Positions 17,551-26,554 are shown, counted from the first letter of the stretch. The stretch: DNA of 64,000 nucleotides from JBHYDC01 sp051861205 (GCA_051861205.1 JBHYDC010000010.1:102010-166009), one strand, 5' to 3'. Program-made: numbers and translations. The notes: generated from the sequence alone by a model not told the origin.

Positions 17551-18492
17551 ATGCGTTTCTGGACATACAGACGGCCGTTCAAAGTGGACGGCCAGTTGGC
17601 GCTCGTGACCATTGCCAGCTACTCCGACCGGACAGAAAGCAGACTGTTTCTGGACGGGGTTCAGGTGGCCGCCGACCGCACACCGGTTCTAGGTCCCGAG
17701 GCCACTCGCAACCACATCCTGACAACATCGATGCCCGACGGCCGCCGCCTGGCGGTTGAGGCCGGCCACATAAGCATGATCAATGTCGGCATCATCGCCC
17801 GCCTCGACGGCGAACTGCTGCACGAAAGTCATCCCGGCCGCCGGATCGCCTATCCGGAAAAGATCCGCGCCATGGCAGAGGCGCAGAAAGAGGCCAACGT
17901 GTTTGGTCCCATCGTCGACGAATGGCGGAAGACGAAGAACGCCTACCGCCGCAACGGCCCGTCCATAGCCACCGACATCGCGTCGGGCCTTGTGTTCTTT
18001 GCAGTGGCCAAGATGTACGGCTTGACCGCGGCGGCGGTCGTGGGAGCGGTGGTCGGGATCGCTCTGGTCGTCCTACAGCGCTTCATCCGGACGGACATCC
18101 TTGGCGGCCTTGCCCTTTTCGGGATCGCCATGATGTTGATCTCGGCCGGTTATGCCTTGGTGTTCCAGGACGAAACCGCGATCCAACTGCGCCCGACAAT
18201 CATGGGCCTTCTTGCCGGGGCCCTCTTCCTAGTGGACTCGATGAGCGGAGGTCGATACTTGGCGCGGGGCATGATGCGCTACGTCGCAGTGGAGGGCATC
18301 GACCCTGTCCGTCTTGCTCGCGCGGGAGCCGCGGTTTCCATCATCAGCGCCTCCACGAACTACGCCGTATTGTCGCTGGCAAGCGAGGATACTTGGCTCT
18401 TCTACAACAGCTTCGGCGACATTGCGCTGGTGATGGTGCTGTTCGGGCTTGCCATCCGCTATGCCACAGCCGCTCCCGTTTCCAAGCCGTAA
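17551..18492 (+). CDS. YciB/intracellular septation protein A-like membrane protein with N-terminal extension
   Basis: A 313-residue protein. Roughly residues 150-310 form a multi-helix membrane domain resembling the septation protein A (YciB) family: GLVFFAVAKMYGLTAAAVVG, then RFIRTDILGG, then NSFGDIALVMVLFGLAIRYA. The first ~145 residues are soluble, with a repeated ESRLFLDGVQVA / LDGELLHES pattern, and are not part of the usual ~180-200-residue YciB. I chose the ATG at 17551 with GGAAGG upstream; the frame is open from 17401. The role in envelope or septation is inferred from the family only. Confidence 0.65.
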   Translation: MRFWTYRRPFKVDGQLALVTIASYSDRTESRLFLDGVQVAADRTPVLGPEATRNHILTTSMPDGRRLAVEAGHISMINVGIIARLDGELLHESHPGRRIAYPEKIRAMAEAQKEANVFGPIVDEWRKTKNAYRRNGPSIATDIASGLVFFAVAKMYGLTAAAVVGAVVGIALVVLQRFIRTDILGGLALFGIAMMLISAGYALVFQDETAIQLRPTIMGLLAGALFLVDSMSGGRYLARGMMRYVAVEGIDPVRLARAGAAVSIISASTNYAVLSLASEDTWLFYNSFGDIALVMVLFGLAIRYATAAPVSKP

Positions 18493-18541
18493 GCATGGCG
18501 GGCGGCTTGCACCGCCGCCGCCTCGGTAGCTCGGCGCAGGC

Positions 18542-18730
18542 TCACCAGCCTTCGACGCCCGCACGCCGAGGCACGGGCAGCGGCGCAGGCCTATCCATAT
18601 GGTCACTTGCATACTTTAGCCCGTCCCGCCGATACTGATGGCGAAGGATTTCGGGCCACTTCTTGTAATCCTGGTCTTGCTTCCGATCCGGACCGAGCCA
18701 CCGGCTTTTGAAATCGCTCAACCTCTTCAT
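18542..18730 (-). CDS. Small hypothetical protein (62 aa)
   Basis: Starts MKRLSDFKSRWLG and is rich in charged and aromatic residues, with no membrane segment. AAGAGG lies about 10 bases upstream of the ATG. The longer open frame to 19060 is antisense to the binding-protein gene and is not used. It is unrecognised. It is divergent from the binding-protein gene and convergent with the YciB-like gene. Confidence 0.45.
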   Translation of the reverse strand: MKRLSDFKSRWLGPDRKQDQDYKKWPEILRHQYRRDGLKYASDHMDRPAPLPVPRRAGVEGW

Positions 18731-18811
18731 GGGCCAGCCTCTTGAGGCCCTTGGCCCGATATCCGCCGTCGCCGCCGGGGGGCCGGCATCGGCCACCCGG
18801 AGGCCGCGCCC

Positions 18812-19822
18812 ATGTCGCCGACGCTCTCGCACGCCTCGCTCACCCGCCGCGACTTCGGCCGGCTCGCTGGCGCGGGCGCGCTCGTTCTCGCCGCCGGGCC
18901 GGCCCAGGCGGCCGGGGCGATCCGGATCGCGGTGCTGAAGACCGGCACCGTGAGCTGGGAGCTCGACGTCATCCGGGCGCATGGGCTCGACGCCCGGAAC
19001 GGCGTCACGCTCGCCATCCTCGAAGTCGCCAACAACGAAGCCACCCGCATCGCCCTCCAAGCCGGCGACGTCGACATGATCACATCCGACTGGCTTCTCG
19101 TCGCCCGCGAGCGCGCCGACGGGTCGGACCTCACCTTCGTGCCGTTCTCCTCCTCCGTCGGTTCTCTCATGGCAAAAGCCGGTGGCGGCATCACCACTCT
19201 CGCCGACCTCAAGGGCAAGACGATCGGCGTCGCCGGCGGCCCGCTCGATAAGAACTGGCTACTCCTCCAAGGCCTCGCCAAGCGCGATTACAACCTCGAC
19301 CTTGAGAACGACGCCTCGCCCGTCTTCGGCGCCCCGCCGCTCCTGTCCGCAAAGCTAGAGTCCGGCGAACTCGATGCCGCACTCATCTACTGGAATTTCT
19401 GCGCCCGGCTCGAAACCAAGGGCTTCGCACCCGTCATCACCGGGCTCGGCGCCGCCAAAGCCATGGGCGCCAGCGGCCCGATTTCCGCCGTCGGCTACAC
19501 CTTCAGCGAATCCTGGGCGGAAAAAAACCTGAGCGCCGTCAATGGCTTCATCACCGCCTCGCGCGAAGCCAAGGAGATCCTGCGCACCTCGGACGCCGAA
19601 TGGCAGCGGATCCGCCCGCTGATGAACGCCGAAAACGACGCCGTCTTCGCCGCCCTGCGAAACGGTTTCCGCGAAGGCATCCCCACCCGCCCGATCGCCG
19701 ATGAACGCGCCGACGCGACAACCCTTTTCGCCGTCCTCGCCAAACTCGGCGGCCCGGATCTCGTGGGCAAGGCAACCACCCTGCCGCCCGGAACCTATTG
19801 GACCCAGCTCATAAACGGCTGA
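18812..19822 (+). CDS. ABC transporter substrate-binding protein (NitT/TauT/SsuA-like), Tat signal
   Basis: A periplasmic solute-binding protein of 336 residues. It carries a twin-arginine signal (SLTRRDFGRLAG, then a hydrophobic stretch ending AQA). The mature part starts with IRIAVLKTGTVSWELDVI and has the NitT/TauT-type pattern ITTLADLKGKTIGVAGGP. GGAGG lies 9 bases before the ATG. No permease or ATPase gene lies next to it, so its transporter partners or another role must be elsewhere. The ligand cannot be named from the sequence. Confidence 0.82.
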   Translation: MSPTLSHASLTRRDFGRLAGAGALVLAAGPAQAAGAIRIAVLKTGTVSWELDVIRAHGLDARNGVTLAILEVANNEATRIALQAGDVDMITSDWLLVARERADGSDLTFVPFSSSVGSLMAKAGGGITTLADLKGKTIGVAGGPLDKNWLLLQGLAKRDYNLDLENDASPVFGAPPLLSAKLESGELDAALIYWNFCARLETKGFAPVITGLGAAKAMGASGPISAVGYTFSESWAEKNLSAVNGFITASREAKEILRTSDAEWQRIRPLMNAENDAVFAALRNGFREGIPTRPIADERADATTLFAVLAKLGGPDLVGKATTLPPGTYWTQLING

Positions 19823-19826
19823 TCCC

Positions 19827-20636
19827 TCAAACCGCCAACTCGATCACCATGCCATCATAAGCCGGCTCGATATCCGCCGGCAGCTTGCGCATGAGTTGGT
19901 GATAGTCGAGATCGATGTGCATATGCGTCAGGATCGTGCGTTTCGGCCGAAGCGCCCGCGAGAGTTCAAGCGCCTCATCAAGCGAGAAATGGCTGGGGTG
20001 CGGCGTGTAGCGCAGCGCATCCACGATCAGCACGTCCAGCCCGGCAAGCTGCGCAAGGCTCGCCTCCGGCATCGCGCTCACATCCGACGAATAGGCCAGT
20101 CCGCCCACCCGGAACCCCAGGCTGTCGATTTCGCCGTGAATCTGGCGATAGGGCAGCATCTCGATCGCCCCGCCCGCTCCCTCCACAGCAAAAGCGGTGC
20201 CCGACTCGATGATCGCCTCCCGCACGATCGGCGGATAGCTCGAACCCGCCGGCGTTTCGAAGCAATAGCCGAAGGCCGCCCGCAGCCGCAGCGACGTCAC
20301 CGCGTCGGCATAAACCGGCACCCGCTGGCGGCCGTTGATCACAAACGAGCGGAGATCATCGATCCCGTGAATATGGTCAGCGTGCGAGTGCGTATAGACC
20401 ACGCCGTCCGCCCAGCCCACATCCGCGCTCAGCATCTGCTCGCGAAAATCCGGCCCCGTGTCCACCACCACGGTCGTCGTGCGCCCCTCGCTCACGCGCT
20501 GAACCAGCAGCGAGGCCCGCCGCCGCCGGTTCTTCGGCTCACGCGGATCGCAAGATCCCCAATCGTTCCCGATGCGCGGCACCCCTGGAGACGACCCGCA
20601 CCCCAGTACCGTAAATCGCAGCACCGCCCCACTCAT
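19827..20636 (-). CDS. MBL-fold metallohydrolase (PhnP-like)
   Basis: A metallo-beta-lactamase fold hydrolase of about 269 residues. It opens with LRFTVLGCGSSPGVPRIG and has the metal-binding motif THSHADHIHGIDDL, with further His ligands in FSLDEAL/THMHIDLDY. The PhnP-like family includes cyclic phosphodiesterases. I chose the ATG at 20636 because it overlaps the tatD stop by 4 bases. It is the last gene of the metG-tatD-metallohydrolase group and may act in RNA or nucleotide processing (family inference). Confidence 0.85.
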   Translation of the reverse strand: MSGAVLRFTVLGCGSSPGVPRIGNDWGSCDPREPKNRRRRASLLVQRVSEGRTTTVVVDTGPDFREQMLSADVGWADGVVYTHSHADHIHGIDDLRSFVINGRQRVPVYADAVTSLRLRAAFGYCFETPAGSSYPPIVREAIIESGTAFAVEGAGGAIEMLPYRQIHGEIDSLGFRVGGLAYSSDVSAMPEASLAQLAGLDVLIVDALRYTPHPSHFSLDEALELSRALRPKRTILTHMHIDLDYHQLMRKLPADIEPAYDGMVIELAV

Positions 20637-21427
20637 AAGGCACCCGCCGCCGCGCGCGGAACCTTGGCGAACAGCCGGAAAAAATTCTCCGTCGTGGCCG
20701 CCGCCATCTCGGCCGCTGACGCGCCCTTCACATCGGCCAGCACCTTGCAAGTATGCGCCACATAAGCCGGCTCATTGCGCTGCCCGCGCCAAGGCTGCGG
20801 CGCGAGATAGGGCGCATCGGTCTCCACAAGCAGCCGGTCGGCGGGCACATCGCGCGCGATATCGCGCAACTCGTCCGATCGCTTGAATGTCAAAATGCCG
20901 GAAAACGACACATAGAGCCCCAGCGCAACGCCCGCTTCCATCAGCCGCCGGCCCGACGAAAAGCAATGCAGCAGCGCGGGAAACGCGCCCACCGCGCTCT
21001 CGTCCTCCAAGATCCGGATCATATCGTCATCCGCATCGCGCGCATGAATCACCAGCGGCAACCCGGTGATCCGCGCCGCCGCGATATGCCGCCGCAGGCC
21101 CTCGGCCTGCGCCTCGCGCGGCGCCTTGTCATAGAAGTAATCGAGCCCCGCCTCGCCGATCGCCACGCAGCGCGGATGCGCGGAAAGCCGAACGAGATCC
21201 TCGGTCGTCACGTCTAGTTCTTCATGCGCCTGATGCGGGTGCGTTCCCACCGAGCAATAGACTTGCGGATGCGCATCCGCGATTGCCCGGATCTGGTCGA
21301 ACCGCTTCACCCGCGTCGAAATCGTCACCATCAACCGCACATTCGCCGCCGCCGCCCGTGCGATCACGCCGGGGATATCATCCGCGAAGTCCGGAAAATC
21401 GAGATGGCAATGGCTGTCGACGATCAT
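20633..21427 (-). CDS. tatD: TatD family metal-dependent hydrolase/DNase
   Basis: A 264-residue TIM-barrel hydrolase. The N-terminal metal ligands are in VDSHCHLDFPDF. Others are GEAGLDYFYD, VIHARDADDD and VETDAPYLAPQPWRG, all typical of TatD/YcfH. I chose the ATG at 21427 (MIVDSHCHLD). It is coupled to the downstream metallohydrolase by a 4-base overlap. Family members act as 3'-5' exonucleases or in quality control. Confidence 0.92.
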   Translation of the reverse strand: MIVDSHCHLDFPDFADDIPGVIARAAAANVRLMVTISTRVKRFDQIRAIADAHPQVYCSVGTHPHQAHEELDVTTEDLVRLSAHPRCVAIGEAGLDYFYDKAPREAQAEGLRRHIAAARITGLPLVIHARDADDDMIRILEDESAVGAFPALLHCFSSGRRLMEAGVALGLYVSFSGILTFKRSDELRDIARDVPADRLLVETDAPYLAPQPWRGQRNEPAYVAHTCKVLADVKGASAAEMAAATTENFFRLFAKVPRAAAGAL

Positions 21428-21530
21428 GAACGACTGGACTCTCAAGCGCGGCTGGATGTTCCGGCATAGCGGGGCGAGCGGATGCTGTCGAGTGCGCCGG
21501 CATCAAAGCCGGAGCCTTCTCTCATCCAAA

Positions 21531-21558
21531 TTGAAATCGCCGAAAAAGCTGCTATCTT
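21531..21558 (+). promoter_or_regulatory. Candidate sigma-70 promoter for a small RNA
   Basis: TTGAAA (21531-21536) and TATCTT (21553-21558) separated by 16 bases. The predicted start falls near 21564-21565, exactly at the 5' foot of the first hairpin of the candidate RNA. Confidence 0.5.
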
Positions 21559-21563
21559 CAGGC

Positions 21564-21656
21564 GTGGAGCGGACGGCGCCAACCGCCCGCTCCACTTTTA
21601 CACTAAAGCGAGAATGTTAGGCGGATCGCAAAGTGCCAACTGCGGTCCGCTTTTCT
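21564..21656 (+). ncRNA. Candidate two-hairpin small RNA with intrinsic terminator
   Basis: Hairpin 1 pairs GTGGAGCGG (21564-21572) with CCGCTCCAC (21587-21595), with three further inner pairs and loop CGCCAA. An A-rich linker follows. Hairpin 2 pairs GCGGATCGCA (21621-21630) with TGCGGTCCGC (21641-21650), allowing one G-U, around a loop containing GTGCCAAC, and is followed by TTTTCTCG. Both loops share GCCAA. The RNA would be about 92 nt, expressed from the promoter at 21531-21558, opposite to tatD and metG. No protein frame fits. The family is not recognised. Confidence 0.55.
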
Positions 21657-21863
21657 CGTTAGAGTGACTTCGAAACGGATCGGCATACGCCTCATCGTTC
21701 GAACTCCTGGGTCATAGCGAGGCCATCGCCGTAAATGGCCGGGGTGGCCAATCCTCCCCGGTACGCCGGCTGGCGCGGCGCGTCTGCTTCCGCTAGGACC
21801 GCGTTGAACCTGTCATAAATTACAGGCCTAGCCAAGCTGCGGAAATACAGATCGCGGCGCGCC

Positions 21864-23411
21864 CTACCCCTCGGCCTTCTCTTCCACATAGCGCGGGAAA
21901 ATTCCCACAGGGGCCGGCAGCGACTTGCCGCCCGTAATCCGGCCGGCTTCGCCCAGCACCTCGAACCCGCGCGCGTCGTCCGGAGTTGCCAGCAGATCCA
22001 AGAGCTTGCCCATGCTCGCCGGCATCACCGGCTGCGTCAGCACCGCCACCTGCCGCAGCACTTCAGCCGTCACCCACATGATCGTGCCGAACCGCACCTC
22101 GTCCGTTTTGCGCACGGCCCAGGGGGCCTCAGCGGCAAAGTAGCGGTTCGCCTCCGCCACCACCGCCCAGATCGCGTTCAGCGCCTGATGGATCTGCTGG
22201 AATGCGAAGGCCTCACGGCACAGCGGCAGCAGTGCGTCCGTCTCAGCCAAAATCGCCCGGTCGGCGTCCGTCAGGGCCGCAGCATGCGGCAGCACGCCCC
22301 CGCAGTTTTTCGCGATCATGGACAGCGACCGCTGCGCCAGATTGCCGAGATCATTGGCCAGATCCGCGTTGATCCGCGCCACGATCGCTTCGTGGCTATA
22401 GTTCCCGTCAGACCCGAACGGCACTTCCCGCAGGAAGAAATACCGCACGGGATCAAGCCCGTAAGTGTCCACCAGCTCCTTCGGCCCGACCACATTGCCG
22501 ACCGACTTCGACATCTTCTCGCCCCGGTTGAACAAGAACCCGTGAGCATAAACCCGCTTCGGCACCGAAAGTCCGGCCGACATCAGGAACGCCGGCCAAT
22601 ACACCGTATGAAACCGCACAATATCCTTGCCAATGATGTGAACCGCCGGCCAGAACTTGGCAAACGTCTCGCCCCTCACATCTGGATATCCGATCGCGGT
22701 TATGTAGTTCGTCAGTGCATCCACCCAAACATACATCACGTGGCGCTCGTCGCCCGGCACCGGAATGCCCCAGTCGAAGGTGGTGCGTGAGATCGAAAGG
22801 TCTTTCAGCCCGCCCTTCACGAAGCTCATCACCTCGTTGCGCCGCTCGTCCGGGCCAATGAAATCCGGGCTATCGGCGTAAAGCGCCAGCAGCTTGTCCT
22901 GATAGGCCGAAAGCCGGAAGAAATAGCTCTCCTCCTCCACCCAATCCACGGGCGTTCCTTGCGGCCCCACGCGCACGCCGTCGGCGCGCACTTCGGTCTC
23001 ACTTTCCTGGTAGAAGGCTTCGTCGCGCACGGAATACCAGCCGGCGTAGCTGTCGAGATAAATGTCCCCGTTCGCCTTCATCGCCTCCCAGATCGCCTGA
23101 CTGGCGATCTTGTGGCGCTCTTCAGTGGTGCGAATGAAGTCGTCGTTGGAAAGGCCGAGCAGCTTGGCCATGTCCTGAAACAGCGCCGCGTTCCGGTCCG
23201 CCAGTGCTCGCGGCGTAATGCCCTCGCGACGCGCGGTTTGCAGCATCTTGATGCCGTGCTCGTCGGTGCCCGTCAGAAAATGCACCTCATGACCGTCCAG
23301 CCGCATGAACCGCGCGATCGTATCGGTCGCCATCGCTTCGTACGCGTGGCCGATATGGGGCGCCCCGTTGGGGTAGCTGATCGCAGTGGTGATGAAGAAC
23401 GGTGGTTTCAT
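21864..23411 (-). CDS. metG: Methionyl-tRNA synthetase
   Basis: A class I synthetase charging tRNA-Met, 515 residues. HIGH motif in NGAPHIGHAYEAM; KMSKS motif in GEKMSKSVGN. It has FLTGTDEHGIKM and the C-terminal anticodon-binding helices, without the C-terminal tRNA-binding extension of E. coli MetG. I chose the ATG at 23411 (MKPPFFITTAISYPNG). It lies between holB and tatD in the conserved alphaproteobacterial order. Confidence 0.97.
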   Translation of the reverse strand: MKPPFFITTAISYPNGAPHIGHAYEAMATDTIARFMRLDGHEVHFLTGTDEHGIKMLQTARREGITPRALADRNAALFQDMAKLLGLSNDDFIRTTEERHKIASQAIWEAMKANGDIYLDSYAGWYSVRDEAFYQESETEVRADGVRVGPQGTPVDWVEEESYFFRLSAYQDKLLALYADSPDFIGPDERRNEVMSFVKGGLKDLSISRTTFDWGIPVPGDERHVMYVWVDALTNYITAIGYPDVRGETFAKFWPAVHIIGKDIVRFHTVYWPAFLMSAGLSVPKRVYAHGFLFNRGEKMSKSVGNVVGPKELVDTYGLDPVRYFFLREVPFGSDGNYSHEAIVARINADLANDLGNLAQRSLSMIAKNCGGVLPHAAALTDADRAILAETDALLPLCREAFAFQQIHQALNAIWAVVAEANRYFAAEAPWAVRKTDEVRFGTIMWVTAEVLRQVAVLTQPVMPASMGKLLDLLATPDDARGFEVLGEAGRITGGKSLPAPVGIFPRYVEEKAEG

Positions 23412-23616
23412 GAGATCGGTATCGCCTTTGTCGCCGCGGCGGACCCTACACAGGCTCCAAGCGGTCGACAGGAGTAACGAAGTTCTGCCCCCTCGCGCAA
23501 GACTGGCCCGGCCGTCGCAAGCATTTGCTGCCCTGCCGCTTCCATCCCACAACGCGTCGGATCAGGCGGATTTCGCACAAAAAGGGCCGGATCATCGGTG
23601 CTCGCGCGTCGCGCCC

Positions 23617-24672
23617 CTACCCTGCCCGCGCCTCGCCCAGGCTTCGCATAATGCCGATCACGCCTTGCTTGCGATCAAGGTTCAGCCCCTCGGTCTCGGC
23701 CGCGATGCTGTTCACCGCCTCCCACGCGTCGGCATAGCGGGTAAGCCGCGCGCCCGGCGCATGGGCGTCCATCCGCATGCGCTCGGAAAGCCAGCTCCGC
23801 GCCAGGTCCACCACTAGGCCGAAGTTATCACCGCCCTTGCGCCCGGTCGCCGCCTCGGCAAAGCGGTGCAGCGCCGGCCGGTCCATCCCCGCCGCGCCAT
23901 CCGCCAGCGCCTTGAAGGCCTCATGCAGATGCAGCCCCTCGCTTTCGATGCACTCGATCGCCCGCCGCACGCTACCGTCCGCCAGCGCCGCGAGCGCGGG
24001 CTTTTCGCCCTCGTCCACAGAAAGCCCTAGCGCCGTCATCGCCTTATCCAGATCGTCCGGCCCAAGAGGACTAAGCGGCAGCCGCCGGCAGCGCGAGCGG
24101 ATCGTCGGCAGCAGTCCACCCGGCGCATGGGTCAGCACAAAAAACATCGCGCGCGCAGGAGGTTCTTCCAAAAGCTTGAGCAGCGCGTTCGCCGCATTCT
24201 GGTTCATATCGTCGGCCGCATCCACAATGGCGATGCGGTATCCAAGACCTCCCGCCGACGTGCCGAAGAACGAAACCGACCGCCGCACCTCGTCCACGGT
24301 CAAAAGCGTTTTGATCTTCTTCGACCCCTCGTCCCATGGCCGCCGCAGATGCAGGATATTCGGGTGCGCGCCGGTCGCCACTTGTCCCGCCACACGCGGG
24401 TCCACCGGCAGCAGCGGTTCCGCACCCGCCTCCGGCGCCGCCAGCGGATCGGGATGGCCTAGCGCGAAGCGCGCGAAGCGGAACGCAAGCGTCGCTTTAC
24501 CCACGCCCTTCGGCCCCGTCAGCATCCACGCGTGATGCATCCGCCCGCTGCGATAGGCTTCATGGAGAACGCGCGCCGGCCCCTCATGCCCCACCAGCAC
24601 GCTCTGCTCGCGCGGCAGGGGCAGGCCTTCGATCCAATCCGCTTCCGTCGAATGATCCTGCGGCAAGGCCAA
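23617..24672 (-). CDS. holB: DNA polymerase III subunit delta'
   Basis: Clamp-loader subunit of about 351 residues. It has the AAA+ P-loop GPKGVGKAT, sensor-type DAADDMNQNAANALLKLLEEP and VLTHAPGGLLPTIRSRCRR, all highly typical of delta'. I chose a TTG start at 24672 with GGAGG 9 bases upstream, overlapping the end of tmk. An in-frame ATG at 24705 is the alternative. It lies between tmk and metG in the conserved gene order. Confidence 0.9.
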   Translation of the reverse strand: MALPQDHSTEADWIEGLPLPREQSVLVGHEGPARVLHEAYRSGRMHHAWMLTGPKGVGKATLAFRFARFALGHPDPLAAPEAGAEPLLPVDPRVAGQVATGAHPNILHLRRPWDEGSKKIKTLLTVDEVRRSVSFFGTSAGGLGYRIAIVDAADDMNQNAANALLKLLEEPPARAMFFVLTHAPGGLLPTIRSRCRRLPLSPLGPDDLDKAMTALGLSVDEGEKPALAALADGSVRRAIECIESEGLHLHEAFKALADGAAGMDRPALHRFAEAATGRKGGDNFGLVVDLARSWLSERMRMDAHAPGARLTRYADAWEAVNSIAAETEGLNLDRKQGVIGIMRSLGEARAG

Positions 24673-24676
24673 GCCT

Positions 24677-25342
24677 CTAAACCTCCGACACGAGCTTGAT
24701 GCCAAGGCGGCTCTCGACTGCCAGGGTCACCTCCCGCTCCACGCTGTCCAGGTCGCCCCGTCCGTCAACCACCACGCAGCGCTCCGGATCCGCCTCCGCG
24801 ATCGCGAGGAACCCGCGCCGCCGCGCTTCATGCACGGCCACCGCATCGGATTCGAACCGGTCCGCCCCGCGCAGGCCCGCCCGCATCTGCGCCCGCGCCA
24901 GCCCAATTTCCACGGGCACATCGATGATGATGGTCAGATCCGGCGTCATGTCGCCCACCGCCACCCGCTCCAAATGATCCACGACGGTCAGATCAAGCCC
25001 CCCGGCGGTGCCCTGATAGACCCGCGTCGAATCGGCGAATCGATCCGAGATCACCACCGCGCCCTTCTCCACCGCGGGCCGGATCGTCTCCGCGATATGG
25101 TCGATCCGCGCCGCCGCGAACAGATAGGCTTCGCCCACGATGCCAAGCGCCTTGGCGCGGCCGGAAAGCAGGAAGTTCCGCAGAACCTCGGCCGTTGGCG
25201 AACCGCCCGGCTCCCGGGTCGTCACCACGGTCAGCCCGGCAGCGCGCAGCTTTTGCCCAAGCCGGTGCGACTGGGTGGATTTCCCCGCCCCCTCGCCGCC
25301 CTCGAATGTAATGAATTTGCCCCGCCGTTCGTGCACAGCCAA
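24677..25342 (-). CDS. tmk: Thymidylate kinase
   Basis: Phosphorylates dTMP to dTDP for DNA synthesis. The 221-residue protein has P-loop FEGGEGAGKST, the DR-type motif VISDRFADSTRVYQG and the TREPGGSP substrate loop. It lies between dacA-like and holB on the same strand. Confidence 0.97.
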   Translation of the reverse strand: MAVHERRGKFITFEGGEGAGKSTQSHRLGQKLRAAGLTVVTTREPGGSPTAEVLRNFLLSGRAKALGIVGEAYLFAAARIDHIAETIRPAVEKGAVVISDRFADSTRVYQGTAGGLDLTVVDHLERVAVGDMTPDLTIIIDVPVEIGLARAQMRAGLRGADRFESDAVAVHEARRRGFLAIAEADPERCVVVDGRGDLDSVEREVTLAVESRLGIKLVSEV

Positions 25343-25384
25343 CCCCTGTTTCGCCGCCTGATCTGTATCAGATGGCCCGCCGGC

Positions 25385-26554
25385 TCACCACCAGCCGAAC
25401 AGGAGTTCCTTCAGTCCGTCCGTCGCCCGGTCGGGCAGATCGCCCATGGGCACATCCTCGCGCGCCACCAGCGGTATCGTCTGGTAAAGCCGCTTTTGCA
25501 CGCGAACTTCCAGCGCGGCCACCTCTTGCCCCTTTGAAATCGGCGCGACGAGCGGCCCTCGATAAACCACTTTCGCCCGGAAATCCGCCCGGTCCCCCAC
25601 CGGCAGCGTCACCGCAACGGGCCCGGCGCCGCTTACCGATACCCGCGATTTCACCCCGCGAAACACCCGAACGGTCGCCACCTCCGCGCCGGAGGGAAAC
25701 AGCGTTTCGGTCGAAAACTGTGTAAAGGCCGCCTCCGTCAGCGCCCGCATTTCCTTTTCGCGCTCCGGCCCGCTCTTGAACCCGCTTGCGAGCAGAATGA
25801 TCCGCCGGTCGCCCCGTAGCACCGAAAGCGCCGCCCCAAAGCCGTCCTTCTTGTCATAGGCCATCATCAGGCCGTCGGATCCCGGCACCGTGCGCAAAAG
25901 CAACGTCTTGTTGGATTGCTTGATCTTGTTCCAATCGAACTCTTTCGTGAGGTAGATCGGATAGCGATCCTTGTGTTTGCTTTGCAAATACGTGACCAGC
26001 TTCAACAGATCGCCAAGCGTAATGCGCGCCCGCGCGTCCACATAGCCCGTGGGGTTGGCGAACCGGCTCTGCGTCATGCCAAGTTCGCTCGCCAGGGCAT
26101 TCATGCGCTGGCTGAAATCATCCTCCGATCCCGCAATGCCCTCCGCCAGCGCAATCGCCGCGTCGTTGGCATAGTCCACCACCAGACCCAGCATCAGATC
26201 GGCCACCGAAACCTTGGACTTCACCGCCGCGAACATCGTGGTGCCGCGCGCCGGCGCCCCGCCCGTTCGCCACGCATGCTCGCTGATCGGGAAAATCGTG
26301 CCGCTGGTGATCTCGCCCTTGGCCAGCGCGTCGAACACCACCGCCGCCGTCATGAGCTTAGTGAAATTGCCCGGCGCGAACGGCGTATCCGCCTCGCGCG
26401 ACAACAGGATCGACCCCGTATCCGCCTCAAAAACCAGCACGCGCGGCGCCGCCGTCTCAAGCGCTTCGGCCCGTATAACGCCGGCCGCAACGATCGCGAA
26501 GGTGAGCAGCAAGCCGACAAAAAGCGGGACAGCACGGCAAATGACCGAGATCAT
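25385..26554 (-). CDS. DacA-family penicillin-binding protein, catalytic motifs lost (probable pseudoenzyme)
   Basis: By position and overall sequence this is the D-alanyl-D-alanine carboxypeptidase of the conserved rlpA-dacA-tmk block: signal peptide (~1-30), serine-peptidase domain (~35-260), then a C-terminal beta domain. All three active-site motifs are altered. The SxxK serine is Asn (N63-F-T-K66 in FAPGNFTKLMTA). The SxN motif reads Y128-A-N130. The KTG motif reads M230-M-A232 in DGLMMAY. Surrounding structure (HAWRTGGAP, NDAAIALAEGIAG, FDWNKIKQSN) is well kept and the frame is intact. Carboxypeptidase activity is therefore unlikely. A structural or regulatory peptidoglycan-binding role is possible. 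Confidence 0.88.
   Translation of the reverse strand: MISVICRAVPLFVGLLLTFAIVAAGVIRAEALETAAPRVLVFEADTGSILLSREADTPFAPGNFTKLMTAAVVFDALAKGEITSGTIFPISEHAWRTGGAPARGTTMFAAVKSKVSVADLMLGLVVDYANDAAIALAEGIAGSEDDFSQRMNALASELGMTQSRFANPTGYVDARARITLGDLLKLVTYLQSKHKDRYPIYLTKEFDWNKIKQSNKTLLLRTVPGSDGLMMAYDKKDGFGAALSVLRGDRRIILLASGFKSGPEREKEMRALTEAAFTQFSTETLFPSGAEVATVRVFRGVKSRVSVSGAGPVAVTLPVGDRADFRAKVVYRGPLVAPISKGQEVAALEVRVQKRLYQTIPLVAREDVPMGDLPDRATDGLKELLFGWW

Noticed and set aside
21692..21889. 65-residue minus-strand frame downstream of metG
   Set aside because: It overlaps the metG end, has no ribosome site, and the product is not recognisable.
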